A DNA stretch of 64,000 nucleotides, taken from CBDCFL01 sp965216135. Lineage in GTDB: Bacteria; Pseudomonadota; Alphaproteobacteria; Rhodobacterales; Rhodobacteraceae. The notes beneath the pieces were generated by a model. The model did no database searches, was not told the DNA's origin, and was given only the letters and a program-made list of their open reading frames with translations. Of the stretch, positions 52,311 to 61,237 are shown one piece after another. Every line of letters begins with the position of its first letter. Position 1 is the stretch's first letter. A program made the position numbers and the translations under genes. The stretch is taken from the NCBI GenBank assembly GCA_965216135.1, contig CBDCFL010000023.1, positions 124,001 to 188,000 on the forward strand. Direction: 5' to 3'.

Positions 52311-54854
52311 TCTCATGCGCTGCCCCTGTGGATCAAATGGCGGTTCGTGCAGGATGTGCGCCGCGCGCCTTTGGCCAAGTATTTCGATCTGAAACGCAAT
52401 AATGCCGTCATCGGCCAGCTTTTTCGGGATGTAACCCTGCGCCAGGGACAGCCCGACTGAATGCCCATACCCGCCCGATGTCACCCAGCCGACAACGCGC
52501 CAGTCGCCATCGCGCTGCGGGTCTGTCCCTGGAACGACAATCCCATCTTCACCGAACCTATCTGCGCCGTGGCCATGTGGCGGCTCTACTGCCGTCAGCA
52601 GATCACTATCGCCGATATTCGCCCAGATCGGCTCGTCATTCATGACATCTGCATCGCCCTCTTCGATGGCAAATGAAACCCGGCGCAAAAGTCCGCCTGT
52701 CGCAAACTCCTCGCGCGCCGCTTCGTGCCCGATGAACTCATTTTTGCTGAGCTTGATGAACCGCTCCATGCCGCCTTCATAAGGCCCATAGATCGGGCGC
52801 AGTTCGGCGAACCAGGTTGGGAAGTTCTTTTCCAGCCGCATCGACAGCAATGCCCGCATTCCGAAGTGTCTAATCGCGAATTCCTCGCCTGCCGCCATGA
52901 TCGCGTCATAAACCCGCCGCTGGTAGGCCGGGGCCATCCAAATCTCATAACCCAGATCGCCGGTATAGCTGATCCGGTTGACCATGCAGGGCGCACCGGC
53001 GACGTCCATTTCGCGGAAATCCATAAAGCGGAAAGCCTCGCCTGAGACATCCGTATCGCACAGCTTTTCCAGCACCGCGCGTGCATTCGGTCCGGCAATC
53101 GACAGGCCGAGCAGTGACATATCGAACCGCCGCACCGTCACGGTGTCATCAGCCGGCAGATGCCGTTCAAACCAGCGCATGTGGTATATCGTGGCCGCCA
53201 GCGAGCCCCAGATCAGAAACCGGCCTTCGCTGGCCTTAGCGATGGTGAAATCGCCGATCAGCTTGCCCGCGTGGTTCAGCATGGGGGTCAGCACCATCCG
53301 CCCAAGCCGCGGCATGGTGTTGGTCATCATATGGGAAAGCCAGGCCTCGGCCCCGACACCGGTCACTTCATATTTCGCAAAATTTGAGATCTCGGTGATA
53401 CCCACGCTGTCACGCACCGCGCGCACCTCCGCACCCACATGTTCAAAATCGTTGGAATGGTGAAATGTCAGCACATCGTGGGCCGCGTCCGCGCTGGGCG
53501 CGAACCACAATGGCGTCTCTAATCCCCATGAATCGCCCATCACGGCGTAATTATCCCGGACCATGACGTCATAGAGCGGCGTGGTCTGCATGGGTCTGGC
53601 CGCAGGCAATTCTTCGTTCGGGAAGCGGATTGAAAAGCGGCGCGAGTAATTCTCGCGCACTTTGGCATTGGTATAGCGCAGGGTCGCCCATTCGCCGAAG
53701 CGCGCGACATCCATGCCGAAAATGTCAAACCCCGGATCGCCGTCGACCATCCAGTTGGCCAGCGACAGCCCGACACCGCCGCCCTGGCTAAAGCCCGCCA
53801 TCACCGCGCAGGCACACCAGTAGTTGGTCAGCCCCTGCACCGGCCCGGCAAGCGGGTTGCCATCCGGCGCAAATGCAAATGGTCCGTTGACGATTTTCTT
53901 GATGCCGGCACGCTCAAATGCCGGGAAGCGCTTGAATCCAAATTCGAGACTCGGCGAAATGCGGTCAAGATCGGGAGGCAACAGCTCATGCCCGAACTCC
54001 CAGGGCGTCTGTAGCGGCGACCAGGGCTGGCATGCCTTTTCATAAGTGCCCAGCAACATGCCGGTGCCTTCCTGGCGGATGTATAACTCGCCACTGAAAT
54101 CAATGGCGTGGGCCAACTCGCGCCCATTCGCCTGGTTGAACGCAACAACCTCGGGCATTTCCTCGGTCAGCAGATAGTGATGTTCCATCGCCAGCAGCGG
54201 CAGTTCCAGTCCGGCCATGCGCCCGACTTCACGCGCCCACAGGCCCCCGGCGTTGACCACATGTTCGGCGCGGATCGTCCCCTTTTCGGTCACCACATCC
54301 CATGTGCCGCCAGCGTCCTGGGTCAGTTCGACGACGCGGTTGCGCAATATGATCTCGGCACCCAGCTTGCGCGCGGCTTTCGCATAGGCATGGGTGGTGC
54401 CGGATGGGTCCAGGTGCCCCTCGGCCGGATCCCAGAGCGCGCCGACGAATTGCGTTTCGTCCATCAGCGGGAACATCGCCTTGGCTTCTGACGGCGTGAT
54501 CAGCTCTGTGCGCATCCCCAGGGCGCGGCCCTGCCCCTGCACCAGGCGCAGGAAATCCATCCTCTCGGCGCTGTCGGCCAACATCACACCGCCGGTCAGG
54601 TGCAGACCGCAGGGTTGGCCTGATATCTTCTCTAACTCTTGGTAAAGTCCGACTGTGTAGGCCTGCAACTTGGCCACATTGGGATCACCGTTGAGCGTAT
54701 GAAACCCGCCCGCGGCGTGCCAGCTGGATCCGGCGGTCAGTTCAGAGCGTTCGATCAGAACAACATCCGTCCAGCCCGCCCGCGCTAGGTGGAATAGCAC
54801 CGAACAGCCGACCACCCCCCCACCGATCACAACGGCCCGTGCATGTGAACGCAT
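52305..54854 (-). CDS. FAD-dependent amine dehydrogenase fused to GcvT (dimethylglycine dehydrogenase-like)
   Basis: 849 residues. The N-terminal DAO-type FAD domain has VIGGGVVGCSVLFHLA (GGGVVG 11-16) and SSWHAAGGFH, whose His46 matches the His that covalently binds FAD in DMGDH. A FAO_M linker region and a C-terminal GcvT fold with its C-terminal barrel follow (MRALLSMRLEKNFPTWFAELRP; GWVTSGGYGHSVGLSLAQGYIP). Such enzymes demethylate N-methylated glycines and hand the one-carbon unit to tetrahydrofolate. Next to polyamine genes, another secondary or tertiary amine substrate is possible. Confidence 0.9.
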   Translation of the reverse strand: MRSHARAVVIGGGVVGCSVLFHLARAGWTDVVLIERSELTAGSSWHAAGGFHTLNGDPNVAKLQAYTVGLYQELEKISGQPCGLHLTGGVMLADSAERMDFLRLVQGQGRALGMRTELITPSEAKAMFPLMDETQFVGALWDPAEGHLDPSGTTHAYAKAARKLGAEIILRNRVVELTQDAGGTWDVVTEKGTIRAEHVVNAGGLWAREVGRMAGLELPLLAMEHHYLLTEEMPEVVAFNQANGRELAHAIDFSGELYIRQEGTGMLLGTYEKACQPWSPLQTPWEFGHELLPPDLDRISPSLEFGFKRFPAFERAGIKKIVNGPFAFAPDGNPLAGPVQGLTNYWCACAVMAGFSQGGGVGLSLANWMVDGDPGFDIFGMDVARFGEWATLRYTNAKVRENYSRRFSIRFPNEELPAARPMQTTPLYDVMVRDNYAVMGDSWGLETPLWFAPSADAAHDVLTFHHSNDFEHVGAEVRAVRDSVGITEISNFAKYEVTGVGAEAWLSHMMTNTMPRLGRMVLTPMLNHAGKLIGDFTIAKASEGRFLIWGSLAATIYHMRWFERHLPADDTVTVRRFDMSLLGLSIAGPNARAVLEKLCDTDVSGEAFRFMDFREMDVAGAPCMVNRISYTGDLGYEIWMAPAYQRRVYDAIMAAGEEFAIRHFGMRALLSMRLEKNFPTWFAELRPIYGPYEGGMERFIKLSKNEFIGHEAAREEFATGGLLRRVSFAIEEGDADVMNDEPIWANIGDSDLLTAVEPPHGHGADRFGEDGIVVPGTDPQRDGDWRVVGWVTSGGYGHSVGLSLAQGYIPKKLADDGIIAFQIEILGQRRAAHILHEPPFDPQGQRMRS

Positions 54855-54999
54855 TTTGCGCGACCTTTCAGATGGTTTTGCTTGCGCTCAGACTAATCGG
54901 CGCACTGGTCGGCGGACAATAAACTTGCGGCAAATTCGGTCGTTTCCAGATCACCGGCCTTTTCGCTACCGATCGAGCATGGCGTATCCGGCGCATCGC

Positions 55000-56346
55000 C
55001 TAAAGCCGCGACAGATAGGTGCTGTATTCGATCGGTGCGATGGCTGCGGTTAACTCTTTGATCTCATCGCGGCGGACGGTTTCGTAGGTCCCAACAAAGT
55101 CTGGTCCAAGAATATCTCTGGCCAGCGGAGAAGCGCTCAGGCGGTCAACGGCCGTGGTCCAGTCGTGCGAAAGCGGCGCCTGAGGCGTGGCCTTTGGGTT
55201 ACCCAGCGGGCGTTGCAATTTCGGTTTGGTCTCAAGTCCGTGCAAAATGCCGCCCAGGATCGCAGCGATGGCCAGATACGGGTTAACATCTGCCCCGCAT
55301 ATCCGGTGTTCCAGCCGCGCGCCGGCGCCGTGGATTTCCGGCAGACGGATGGCCGCCGACCGGTTGTCAAAGCCCCATTCCGGCGCGGCGGGCGCAAAAC
55401 TGTTGGGCTGAAAACGGCGGTAGGAGTTCAGATGCGGCGCGAATATGGCCTGTAGGTCGCGCATCGTGTCCAGCGCGCCCGCAACTGCGTCGCCCAGCAA
55501 AGGCGACAACTCGACACCAGGTTCAGCCGCGAAGATATTACGCTTGTCGCCATCAAGAAGTGAGACATGCACATGCATCCCGTTGCCGGGGAAATCGGCA
55601 TAGGGCTTGGCCATGAAGGTCGCCTCGAACCCGTGATTGGCAACAACGGCGCGAACCAGGCGGCGGAACATGAGCGCGGTGTCGGCTGCCGCCAACACAT
55701 CGCTGGTGTGGTGAAAGTTGATCTCAAACTGGCCGGGCCCGTATTCGGCGATCAGCGTATCGGTCGCCAGCCCTTGCGCGGACGCTGCGCCAAGAATGTC
55801 GTCGAGAATGTCGGATTTGCGCGCCAATACTTCCAGATCGTAGTTCTGGGCGTCGGGCAGACGGTCAGGCGGTTCGGGAGCGGCCGCCGCATCTTTGCGC
55901 TGCTTGACGATATAAAACTCCAGCTCGGTCGCAACGACCGGAAACATATTCCGCCCGGCAAGCCGGTCGAGCATCCGGGCTAGGATTTGGCGCGACGACA
56001 GGGCGCTGATGCCGCCGCTGTCGTCAGTCATCTCGACCAGAACCTGCGCGATGTTGCCGTCGACCCAGGGCACCGGCACGAGCGTGCCCGACACCGGCTG
56101 TAGCTGGCCATCGGGGTCACCAGCGACGATACCATAGCCGGTTTCTTCAACTTCCCGGCCAAGAATATTCGGCGCATAGGTCGAAAGCGGCAGGCAAACC
56201 AAGCCTTTGGTAAGCTTAGATATTTCTGAGCCCGGCAACCACTTGCCGCGCAATATCGCGTTCATGTCGCAGAGCATTAGCTCGACGCGATCCGGCTCAC
56301 CCAGAGCCTTGCAATGGGCATCCCATTCGTCGCGAAATTTAGTCAT
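55000..56346 (-). CDS. Glutamine synthetase-like ligase (PuuA/GlnA-type)
   Basis: 448 residues with the GS N-terminal beta-grasp (LMLCDMNAILRGKWLPG) and catalytic domain: ATELEFYI (metal Glu), EYGPGQFEINFHH, GMHVHVSL and NSYRRFQPNSFAP (ATP/substrate), NRSAAIRLPEIHG. It is in the class of gamma-glutamylpolyamine/amine synthetases rather than true GS. It overlaps the PotI-like permease gene by four bases, so the ligase ends the importer operon and probably acts on the imported amine. Confidence 0.88.
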   Translation of the reverse strand: MTKFRDEWDAHCKALGEPDRVELMLCDMNAILRGKWLPGSEISKLTKGLVCLPLSTYAPNILGREVEETGYGIVAGDPDGQLQPVSGTLVPVPWVDGNIAQVLVEMTDDSGGISALSSRQILARMLDRLAGRNMFPVVATELEFYIVKQRKDAAAAPEPPDRLPDAQNYDLEVLARKSDILDDILGAASAQGLATDTLIAEYGPGQFEINFHHTSDVLAAADTALMFRRLVRAVVANHGFEATFMAKPYADFPGNGMHVHVSLLDGDKRNIFAAEPGVELSPLLGDAVAGALDTMRDLQAIFAPHLNSYRRFQPNSFAPAAPEWGFDNRSAAIRLPEIHGAGARLEHRICGADVNPYLAIAAILGGILHGLETKPKLQRPLGNPKATPQAPLSHDWTTAVDRLSASPLARDILGPDFVGTYETVRRDEIKELTAAIAPIEYSTYLSRL

Positions 56347-57158
56347 GCGCGGGCCGCCTCCTGTGCGTCGCGTTCTCTGAAAACCGTTGCGCGTTTTGAG
56401 ATTAGCGAGGCGGTGATCACGCCGGTCGCAACAATGGCGATCAGGATGGTCGAAAGCGCGTTTATTTCCGGGCTGACACCCAACCGAACCGCCGACCAGA
56501 TCTTGATCGGCAGCGTCGTGGCCGACGGGCCGGAGGTGAACGTCGCGATGACCAGATCGTCCAGCGATAATGTAAACGCCAATAGCCAGCCGGAGATGAC
56601 CGCCGGCGCAATGACCGGCAATGTCACGCTGCGAAAGGCATCAAATGGTGTGCAGCCCAGATCAAGGGCTGCTTCCTCAAGCGAGCGGTCGAAACTGGCC
56701 AGCCGCGACGAGACGACCACCGACACGTAGCACATCGAAAACGTCGTATGCGCCAGCACGATGGTCACGATACCACGGTCCAGACCGATGGATATGAACA
56801 GCAACAGCAGAGACAGGCCGGTGATCACCTCGGGCATCACCAGCGGCGCATAAATCATCCCGGAAAACAGCGTGCGGCCGGGGAAACGGCCCGCGCGTAC
56901 CAGCACATATGCCGCCATCGTGCCCAGGATTGTGGCCAGCGTCGATGACATGACGGCGACGCGGATCGTGACCCATGCGGTATCTCGAAACGCCTCGTTC
57001 TGAAACAGCTCGCCGTACCATTTGGTCGAAAATCCAGCCCAGACCGTGACCAGTTTTGAGGCATTGAACGAATAGATGACCAAAATCACCATCGGCAGAT
57101 ACAGAAAAGCAAAACCGAAGGTCAGCGAGGTAGCGTTGAACCAGGTAAAGCGCCTCAT
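56343..57158 (-). CDS. potI: Putrescine-type ABC permease PotI-like
   Basis: 271 residues with six predicted helices. EAA loop SLEEAALDLGCTPFDAFRSVTLPVIAPA; characteristic end FTLSLDDLVIATFTSGPSATTLPIKI of the PotC/PotI family. It overlaps PotH-like and ligase genes by four bases each. Confidence 0.92.
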   Translation of the reverse strand: MRRFTWFNATSLTFGFAFLYLPMVILVIYSFNASKLVTVWAGFSTKWYGELFQNEAFRDTAWVTIRVAVMSSTLATILGTMAAYVLVRAGRFPGRTLFSGMIYAPLVMPEVITGLSLLLLFISIGLDRGIVTIVLAHTTFSMCYVSVVVSSRLASFDRSLEEAALDLGCTPFDAFRSVTLPVIAPAVISGWLLAFTLSLDDLVIATFTSGPSATTLPIKIWSAVRLGVSPEINALSTILIAIVATGVITASLISKRATVFRERDAQEAARA

Positions 57159-58051
57159 CCATCCGCCTCGCGCTGGCGCTGTTCATTGCGCTGAAACAGG
57201 ATGATCGGGATCACCAGGATCAACAGCAGGATAATTGCGACCGCACTGGCCACCGGCCAGTCGCGGTTTGAGAAAAACTCTTCCCACAGAACCTTGCCGA
57301 TCATCAGCGTTTTGGACCCGCCGAGCAGCGCCGGGATGACAAATTCACCGATTGCCGGGATGAAAACCAGAAAACAACCGGCGATCACACCGTTTTTCGA
57401 CAAGGGCACGGCGATCAACCAGAACGCCTTGATGCGCGAACACCCCAAATCTTCCGCCGCCTCCAGCAGGCTTTCGTCAAGCCGCTCAAGGGTCGCATAA
57501 ATCGGCAGGATCATGAACGGCAGATAGGTATATACAATGCCGATATAGACCGCCGTGTTGGTGTTCAGGATGATCAGCGGGTCGCTGATAATCCCCAGCA
57601 TCTGCAGAAACTGGTTCAGCAGACCTTCGGTGTTCAAAATGCCAACCCATGCGTACACCCGGATCAGAAAACTGGTCCAGAACGGCAGGATCACCGCCAT
57701 CATCAGCGTCGGGCGCCATTCGGGCGCGGCGCGGGCCATACCATAGGCGATGGGAAATCCGACGATCAGCGTCAGGACGGTGGAAATGACGGCAATCCGA
57801 AGGCTGGACAGATAGGCCTTCCAATAAAGATTGTCGGTGGTCAGAAAGACGAAGTTTTCCCCGTCCAACCCTGTAAAAAATTCGCGAACCGCGGCCCAAC
57901 CGCCGGACAGGTCCAGCGTCGGGACATAGGGCGGGATCGCCAGCGCCGTGTCAGATAGCGCGATTTTCAGGACGATACCGAACGGGATCAGAAACAGCGC
58001 CAGCAGCCACAGATACGGCACTCCGATTATGGATACGCGGCGCAGGTTCAT
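57155..58051 (-). CDS. potH: Putrescine-type ABC permease PotH-like
   Basis: 298 residues. The periplasmic segment after helix 1 (TGLDGENFVFLTTDNLYWKAYLSSLRIA) is typical of PotH; EAA loop SLLEAAEDLGCSRIKAFWLIAVPLSKNG. It lies ten bases after the ATPase gene and overlaps the partner permease by four. Confidence 0.93.
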   Translation of the reverse strand: MNLRRVSIIGVPYLWLLALFLIPFGIVLKIALSDTALAIPPYVPTLDLSGGWAAVREFFTGLDGENFVFLTTDNLYWKAYLSSLRIAVISTVLTLIVGFPIAYGMARAAPEWRPTLMMAVILPFWTSFLIRVYAWVGILNTEGLLNQFLQMLGIISDPLIILNTNTAVYIGIVYTYLPFMILPIYATLERLDESLLEAAEDLGCSRIKAFWLIAVPLSKNGVIAGCFLVFIPAIGEFVIPALLGGSKTLMIGKVLWEEFFSNRDWPVASAVAIILLLILVIPIILFQRNEQRQREADG

Positions 58052-58061
58052 CAGCGCGCCC

Positions 58062-59198
58062 TCAGACCGGCAAAACGATGCTGGCAGTGTCGGACCAGCT
58101 TAGCCAGACATCGTCTTCCCAAGTAAAAGAGCGCTGGGCGATGCGCCTTGTATTGGCGGTCTGCGCCTTGATGATGTGCCCGGTCGGCAGTTTCACGTGA
58201 TAGGTCGAAACGTTGCCCAGATAGGCGATGTCGTGGATGCGGCCCTGCACCGCATTGGCCAGGCCATTGGGCCGGTCGGTTGAAATGGCCACCTTTTCGG
58301 GCCGGATCGCCATCGCGCAGTTGACCCCCTTGGTCACTGCATCGGTCGCCGGGCCAATCAGCGGCGGCTGGCCTTCGGCCCAGGCCACTTGGGCCGCATC
58401 GCCGCGCTGCTCGGCCGTGCCCTCGATAATGTTCACATCGCCAATGAAATCGGCGACATAGATGGAATTCGGGTTTTCATAGATCCGGTCGGGTGTATCG
58501 ACCTGAACGATCCGCCCATGGTCCATCACCGCCACGCGGCTGGCAACAGTCATCGCTTCTTCCTGATCATGGGTGACGATTACGAAAGTTGTGCCAGTGG
58601 TTTCCTGAATATCCATCAATTCGAACTGGGTCTCCTGGCGCAGCTTGGCATCGAGCGCGCCCATAGGCTCGTCAAGCAGCAACAGCTTGGGCGCTTTGGC
58701 CAGTGAACGGGCCAGTGCCACGCGCTGGCGCTGTCCGCCTGAAATCTGATGGGGTTTGCGCTGGGCGAAGGCTTCCAGCCGGGTCAACCGCAGCATTTCC
58801 TGCACGCGGTCGGCGATCTGGTCGCGGGGCATAGCCGAGCGCTTTAGACCAAATGCGATGTTATCCCACACGCTTAAGTGCGGAAACAAAGCATAGCTCT
58901 GAAACATCATGTTCACCGCGCGCTTGTTGGGGGGCACCGGCGCGATGTCCTGGCCCGCAAGCTCAATCACGCCAGCCGTCGGCGTCTCAAACCCCGCCAG
59001 CATCCGCATCAGCGTGGTTTTGCCGCATCCAGAGGGGCCGAGCAGCGCAAAAAATTCCTGTTCGAAGATGTCGAGGTCGAGATCGTCAATCGCGGTGAAA
59101 TCGCCGAATTTCTTGGTCACCCCGCGAAAGGTGATTAACGGCGCGACAGCGGGGTCTTCCCATGGCTCAATCGCCTTGGCGGCGTTTGCATGTGTCAT
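58062..59198 (-). CDS. potG: Putrescine-type ABC ATPase PotG-like
   Basis: 378 residues. Walker A GPSGCGKTTL near 54-63, Q-loop FQSYALFPHLSV, signature ISGGQRQR, Walker B LLLLDEPMGALD, switch VTHDQEEAMT, then TOBE_2 (CAMAIRPEKVAIS). Placed between binding protein and permeases as in potFGHI. A hairpin separates it from the binding-protein gene. Confidence 0.94.
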   Translation of the reverse strand: MTHANAAKAIEPWEDPAVAPLITFRGVTKKFGDFTAIDDLDLDIFEQEFFALLGPSGCGKTTLMRMLAGFETPTAGVIELAGQDIAPVPPNKRAVNMMFQSYALFPHLSVWDNIAFGLKRSAMPRDQIADRVQEMLRLTRLEAFAQRKPHQISGGQRQRVALARSLAKAPKLLLLDEPMGALDAKLRQETQFELMDIQETTGTTFVIVTHDQEEAMTVASRVAVMDHGRIVQVDTPDRIYENPNSIYVADFIGDVNIIEGTAEQRGDAAQVAWAEGQPPLIGPATDAVTKGVNCAMAIRPEKVAISTDRPNGLANAVQGRIHDIAYLGNVSTYHVKLPTGHIIKAQTANTRRIAQRSFTWEDDVWLSWSDTASIVLPV

Positions 59199-59217
59199 GT
59201 TAGTACCCCCGATAACA

Positions 59218-59244
59218 AACCGCCCGGATCATAGCCGGGCGGTT
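59218..59244 (-). promoter_or_regulatory. GC-rich hairpin between potF-like and potG-like genes
   Basis: A perfect 10-bp stem AACCGCCCGG / CCGGGCGGTT (59218-59227 with 59235-59244) and a 7-base loop, 28 bases after the binding-protein stop. On the transcribed strand the hairpin is followed by TTGTTATC, not a U-run. It is the third such hairpin following a binding-protein gene in this window. Confidence 0.7.
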
Positions 59245-59271
59245 GGTCATTTTCGATAGATGATCGCGATT

Positions 59272-60357
59272 TTAGGTGCCGGACTTAACTCTGGTCCAAA
59301 GCCGCGTCACCACACGCTGAACGTCAATGTCATATGGCGACGTTGTGTACAGGTTTTCCAGCGTTGCCTCATCGGGATAGATCGCCGGATCACCGATCAC
59401 GTCCTCTTCCAGCAATGGCTGCGACGCGAAGTTACCGTTGGCGAAATAAACATAGTTCGACGCATCGGCCATGTTTTGCGCGTCCAGTATGAAGTTGATG
59501 AATACATGCGCTGCTTCGACGTTTGGCGCATCGACCGGGATCGCCATCTGGTCAAACCACATCAGCGCGCCTTCGGACGGCGCGTTATAGGCAATCTCGA
59601 CGCCATTGTCGGCCTCCCAGGCACGGTCGCGCGCCTGCAGAACATCACCCGACCAGCCAAAGGCGGCGCAGATGCTGCCGTTGGCCAGCGCGTTGATGTA
59701 TTCAGATGAGTGGAATTTCTGCACGTAAGGACGCACCGCGGCCAGCACCGGTTCGGCCATGGCGATCACATCCGGGTCCTGGCTGTTGGGGTCTTCGCCA
59801 ATATAGGCCAGCGCTGCCGGGACCATCTCGGTCGGCGCATCAAGGAAATGCACACCGCACGCGGCCAGCTTTTCCATATTCGCGGGGTCGAAGATCAGCG
59901 CCAGCGACCCGATCGGGGCGTCCTCGCCCAAAACCTCGGCAACCCGTCCGGTGTTAACCGCAATCCCGGTGGATCCCCACATGTAATTGATCGAATAGGC
60001 ATTGCCGGGATCATATTGCTCGGTCCGGTCCTTGATCACGTCCCAGAGGTTGCCGGAATTGCTCAACTTTGACTGGTCCAGCACCTGAAACGCGCCCGCG
60101 GTGATCTGGCGCTGCAGGAACGTGCCCGATGGCACAACAACGTCATAGCCCGAGCCGCCGGCCAGCATCTTGGTTTCCAGAACTTCGTTTGAATCGAATA
60201 CGTCATAGATCAGGTCGATGCCGGTCTCGGCCTCGAACTTTTCCAGCAGCGCCTCGTCGATATAATCCGACCAGTTGTAGACGCGCACTTCTTCGGCGAC
60301 CGCGGTGGTAGCCATCAAAACGGCGGCGACCGATAGCGATATAAGTGATTTCGACAT
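59272..60357 (-). CDS. potF: Putrescine-type ABC binding protein PotF-like
   Basis: 361 residues with signal peptide (SLISLSVAAVLMATTAVA) and the polyamine-binding start VRVYNWSDYIDEALLEKFEAETGI, with NWSDYI being the PotD/PotF hallmark. Further landmarks are YDVVVPSGTFLQRQI, NYMWGSTGIAVN and ICAAFGWSGDVLQA. GGGAGC precedes the ATG. First gene of potFGHI-ligase; it is divergent from the GntR gene, and a palindromic operator candidate lies 44 bases upstream. Confidence 0.93.
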   Translation of the reverse strand: MSKSLISLSVAAVLMATTAVAEEVRVYNWSDYIDEALLEKFEAETGIDLIYDVFDSNEVLETKMLAGGSGYDVVVPSGTFLQRQITAGAFQVLDQSKLSNSGNLWDVIKDRTEQYDPGNAYSINYMWGSTGIAVNTGRVAEVLGEDAPIGSLALIFDPANMEKLAACGVHFLDAPTEMVPAALAYIGEDPNSQDPDVIAMAEPVLAAVRPYVQKFHSSEYINALANGSICAAFGWSGDVLQARDRAWEADNGVEIAYNAPSEGALMWFDQMAIPVDAPNVEAAHVFINFILDAQNMADASNYVYFANGNFASQPLLEEDVIGDPAIYPDEATLENLYTTSPYDIDVQRVVTRLWTRVKSGT

Positions 60358-60400
60358 GATTGTTGCTCCCTGTCTGGTAGTTTGTTTATGTTGGCGCGAC

Positions 60401-60414
60401 TTTTGATCAAATTA
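60401..60414 (-). promoter_or_regulatory. Candidate GntR operator upstream of potF
   Basis: On the minus strand this reads TAATTTGATCAAAA, with the palindromic core TTTGATCAAA. The same 14 bases occur in the same orientation relative to the downstream gene at 61179-61192. It sits 44 bases upstream of potF and 74 bases upstream of the divergent GntR gene, within a 130-base intergenic region. Confidence 0.65.
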
Positions 60415-60487
60415 GTGATTCGGTGCAAGTGTTACGTTTAGTCGATCCATATGAAAGCTGGCACCGACTTGGCGTGGGGTGGGGCAT

Positions 60488-61159
60488 ATGAACGTCGAGA
60501 CCCGCAAAATACCCGAGCATCAGGCGATCTATCGCCGGATCAGCGAGGCGATCCTGTTTGGCGAACTGGCGCCCGGTCAGGCGGTGACGATCCAGGGCCT
60601 TTCCGAGATGATCGGATCAGGCGTGATGCCTGTGCGCGACGCGATCCGGCGGCTAACGGCCGACGGCGCGCTCAAGGCGCTGGGCAATCGTCGTATCGAA
60701 GTGCCGCGCATGACGCTGAGTGAGATTGACGAGTTGTCATACGCGCGTTCTGCGATCGAGCCAAAACTGGCTAAAATGGCCTTAATAGCGCCCGATTCAC
60801 AGCTTGCGGACGAACTCAAGCAGATAGATCTAAATGTGGACGCGGCGATTGCCACAGGATCAATCGAGGGCTATCTGACCCATAATTACGAATTTCACTT
60901 TCATCTCTACCACCACGCTGGTGCTGACATTCTGACGGCCATCGCGCACTCCCTCTGGCTCAGATCGGGGCCTTCGCTCAGGGTTGTTTGCGGGCGCTTC
61001 GGCACCGCCAATCTGCCTGACATGCATGACGAGGCCATGGCCGCGATCCGCGACGGCGATGCTGAACGTCTGGGCGAGGCGATCCGTGTCGATATAGGCC
61101 AGGGCATGGATCAGGTTCGCCGCTCTTTGATGGAATCGGATGCAGCGCAAGCTGATTGA
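60488..61159 (+). CDS. GntR-family regulator (FadR/FCD subfamily)
   Basis: 223 residues. N-terminal winged HTH (YRRISEAILFGELAPGQAVTIQGLSEMIG; MPVRDAIRRLTADGAL, the GntR recognition helix) and C-terminal FCD-type helical ligand domain (YLTHNYEFHFHLYHHAGADI; LPDMHDEAMAAIRDGDAERL) whose His/Asp residues could bind a metal. ATG 60488 is preceded by GGGG-rich sequence. It sits between potF and the second ligase gene and probably represses both when no polyamine is present. Confidence 0.9.
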   Translation: MNVETRKIPEHQAIYRRISEAILFGELAPGQAVTIQGLSEMIGSGVMPVRDAIRRLTADGALKALGNRRIEVPRMTLSEIDELSYARSAIEPKLAKMALIAPDSQLADELKQIDLNVDAAIATGSIEGYLTHNYEFHFHLYHHAGADILTAIAHSLWLRSGPSLRVVCGRFGTANLPDMHDEAMAAIRDGDAERLGEAIRVDIGQGMDQVRRSLMESDAAQAD

Positions 61160-61178
61160 CTGAATCGCGGTTTTTGCA

Positions 61179-61192
61179 TAATTTGATCAAAA
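61179..61192 (+). promoter_or_regulatory. Candidate GntR operator upstream of the second ligase gene
   Basis: TAATTTGATCAAAA, identical to the site at 60401-60414 on the other strand. It lies 45 bases upstream of the GTG start at 61238. Flanking bases differ between the two sites, so only the 14-bp motif is conserved. Confidence 0.65.
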
Positions 61193-61237
61193 CTATGGTT
61201 GGCGGCGAATGTCGCCCAAAATATTGCAGGTGCCGCC

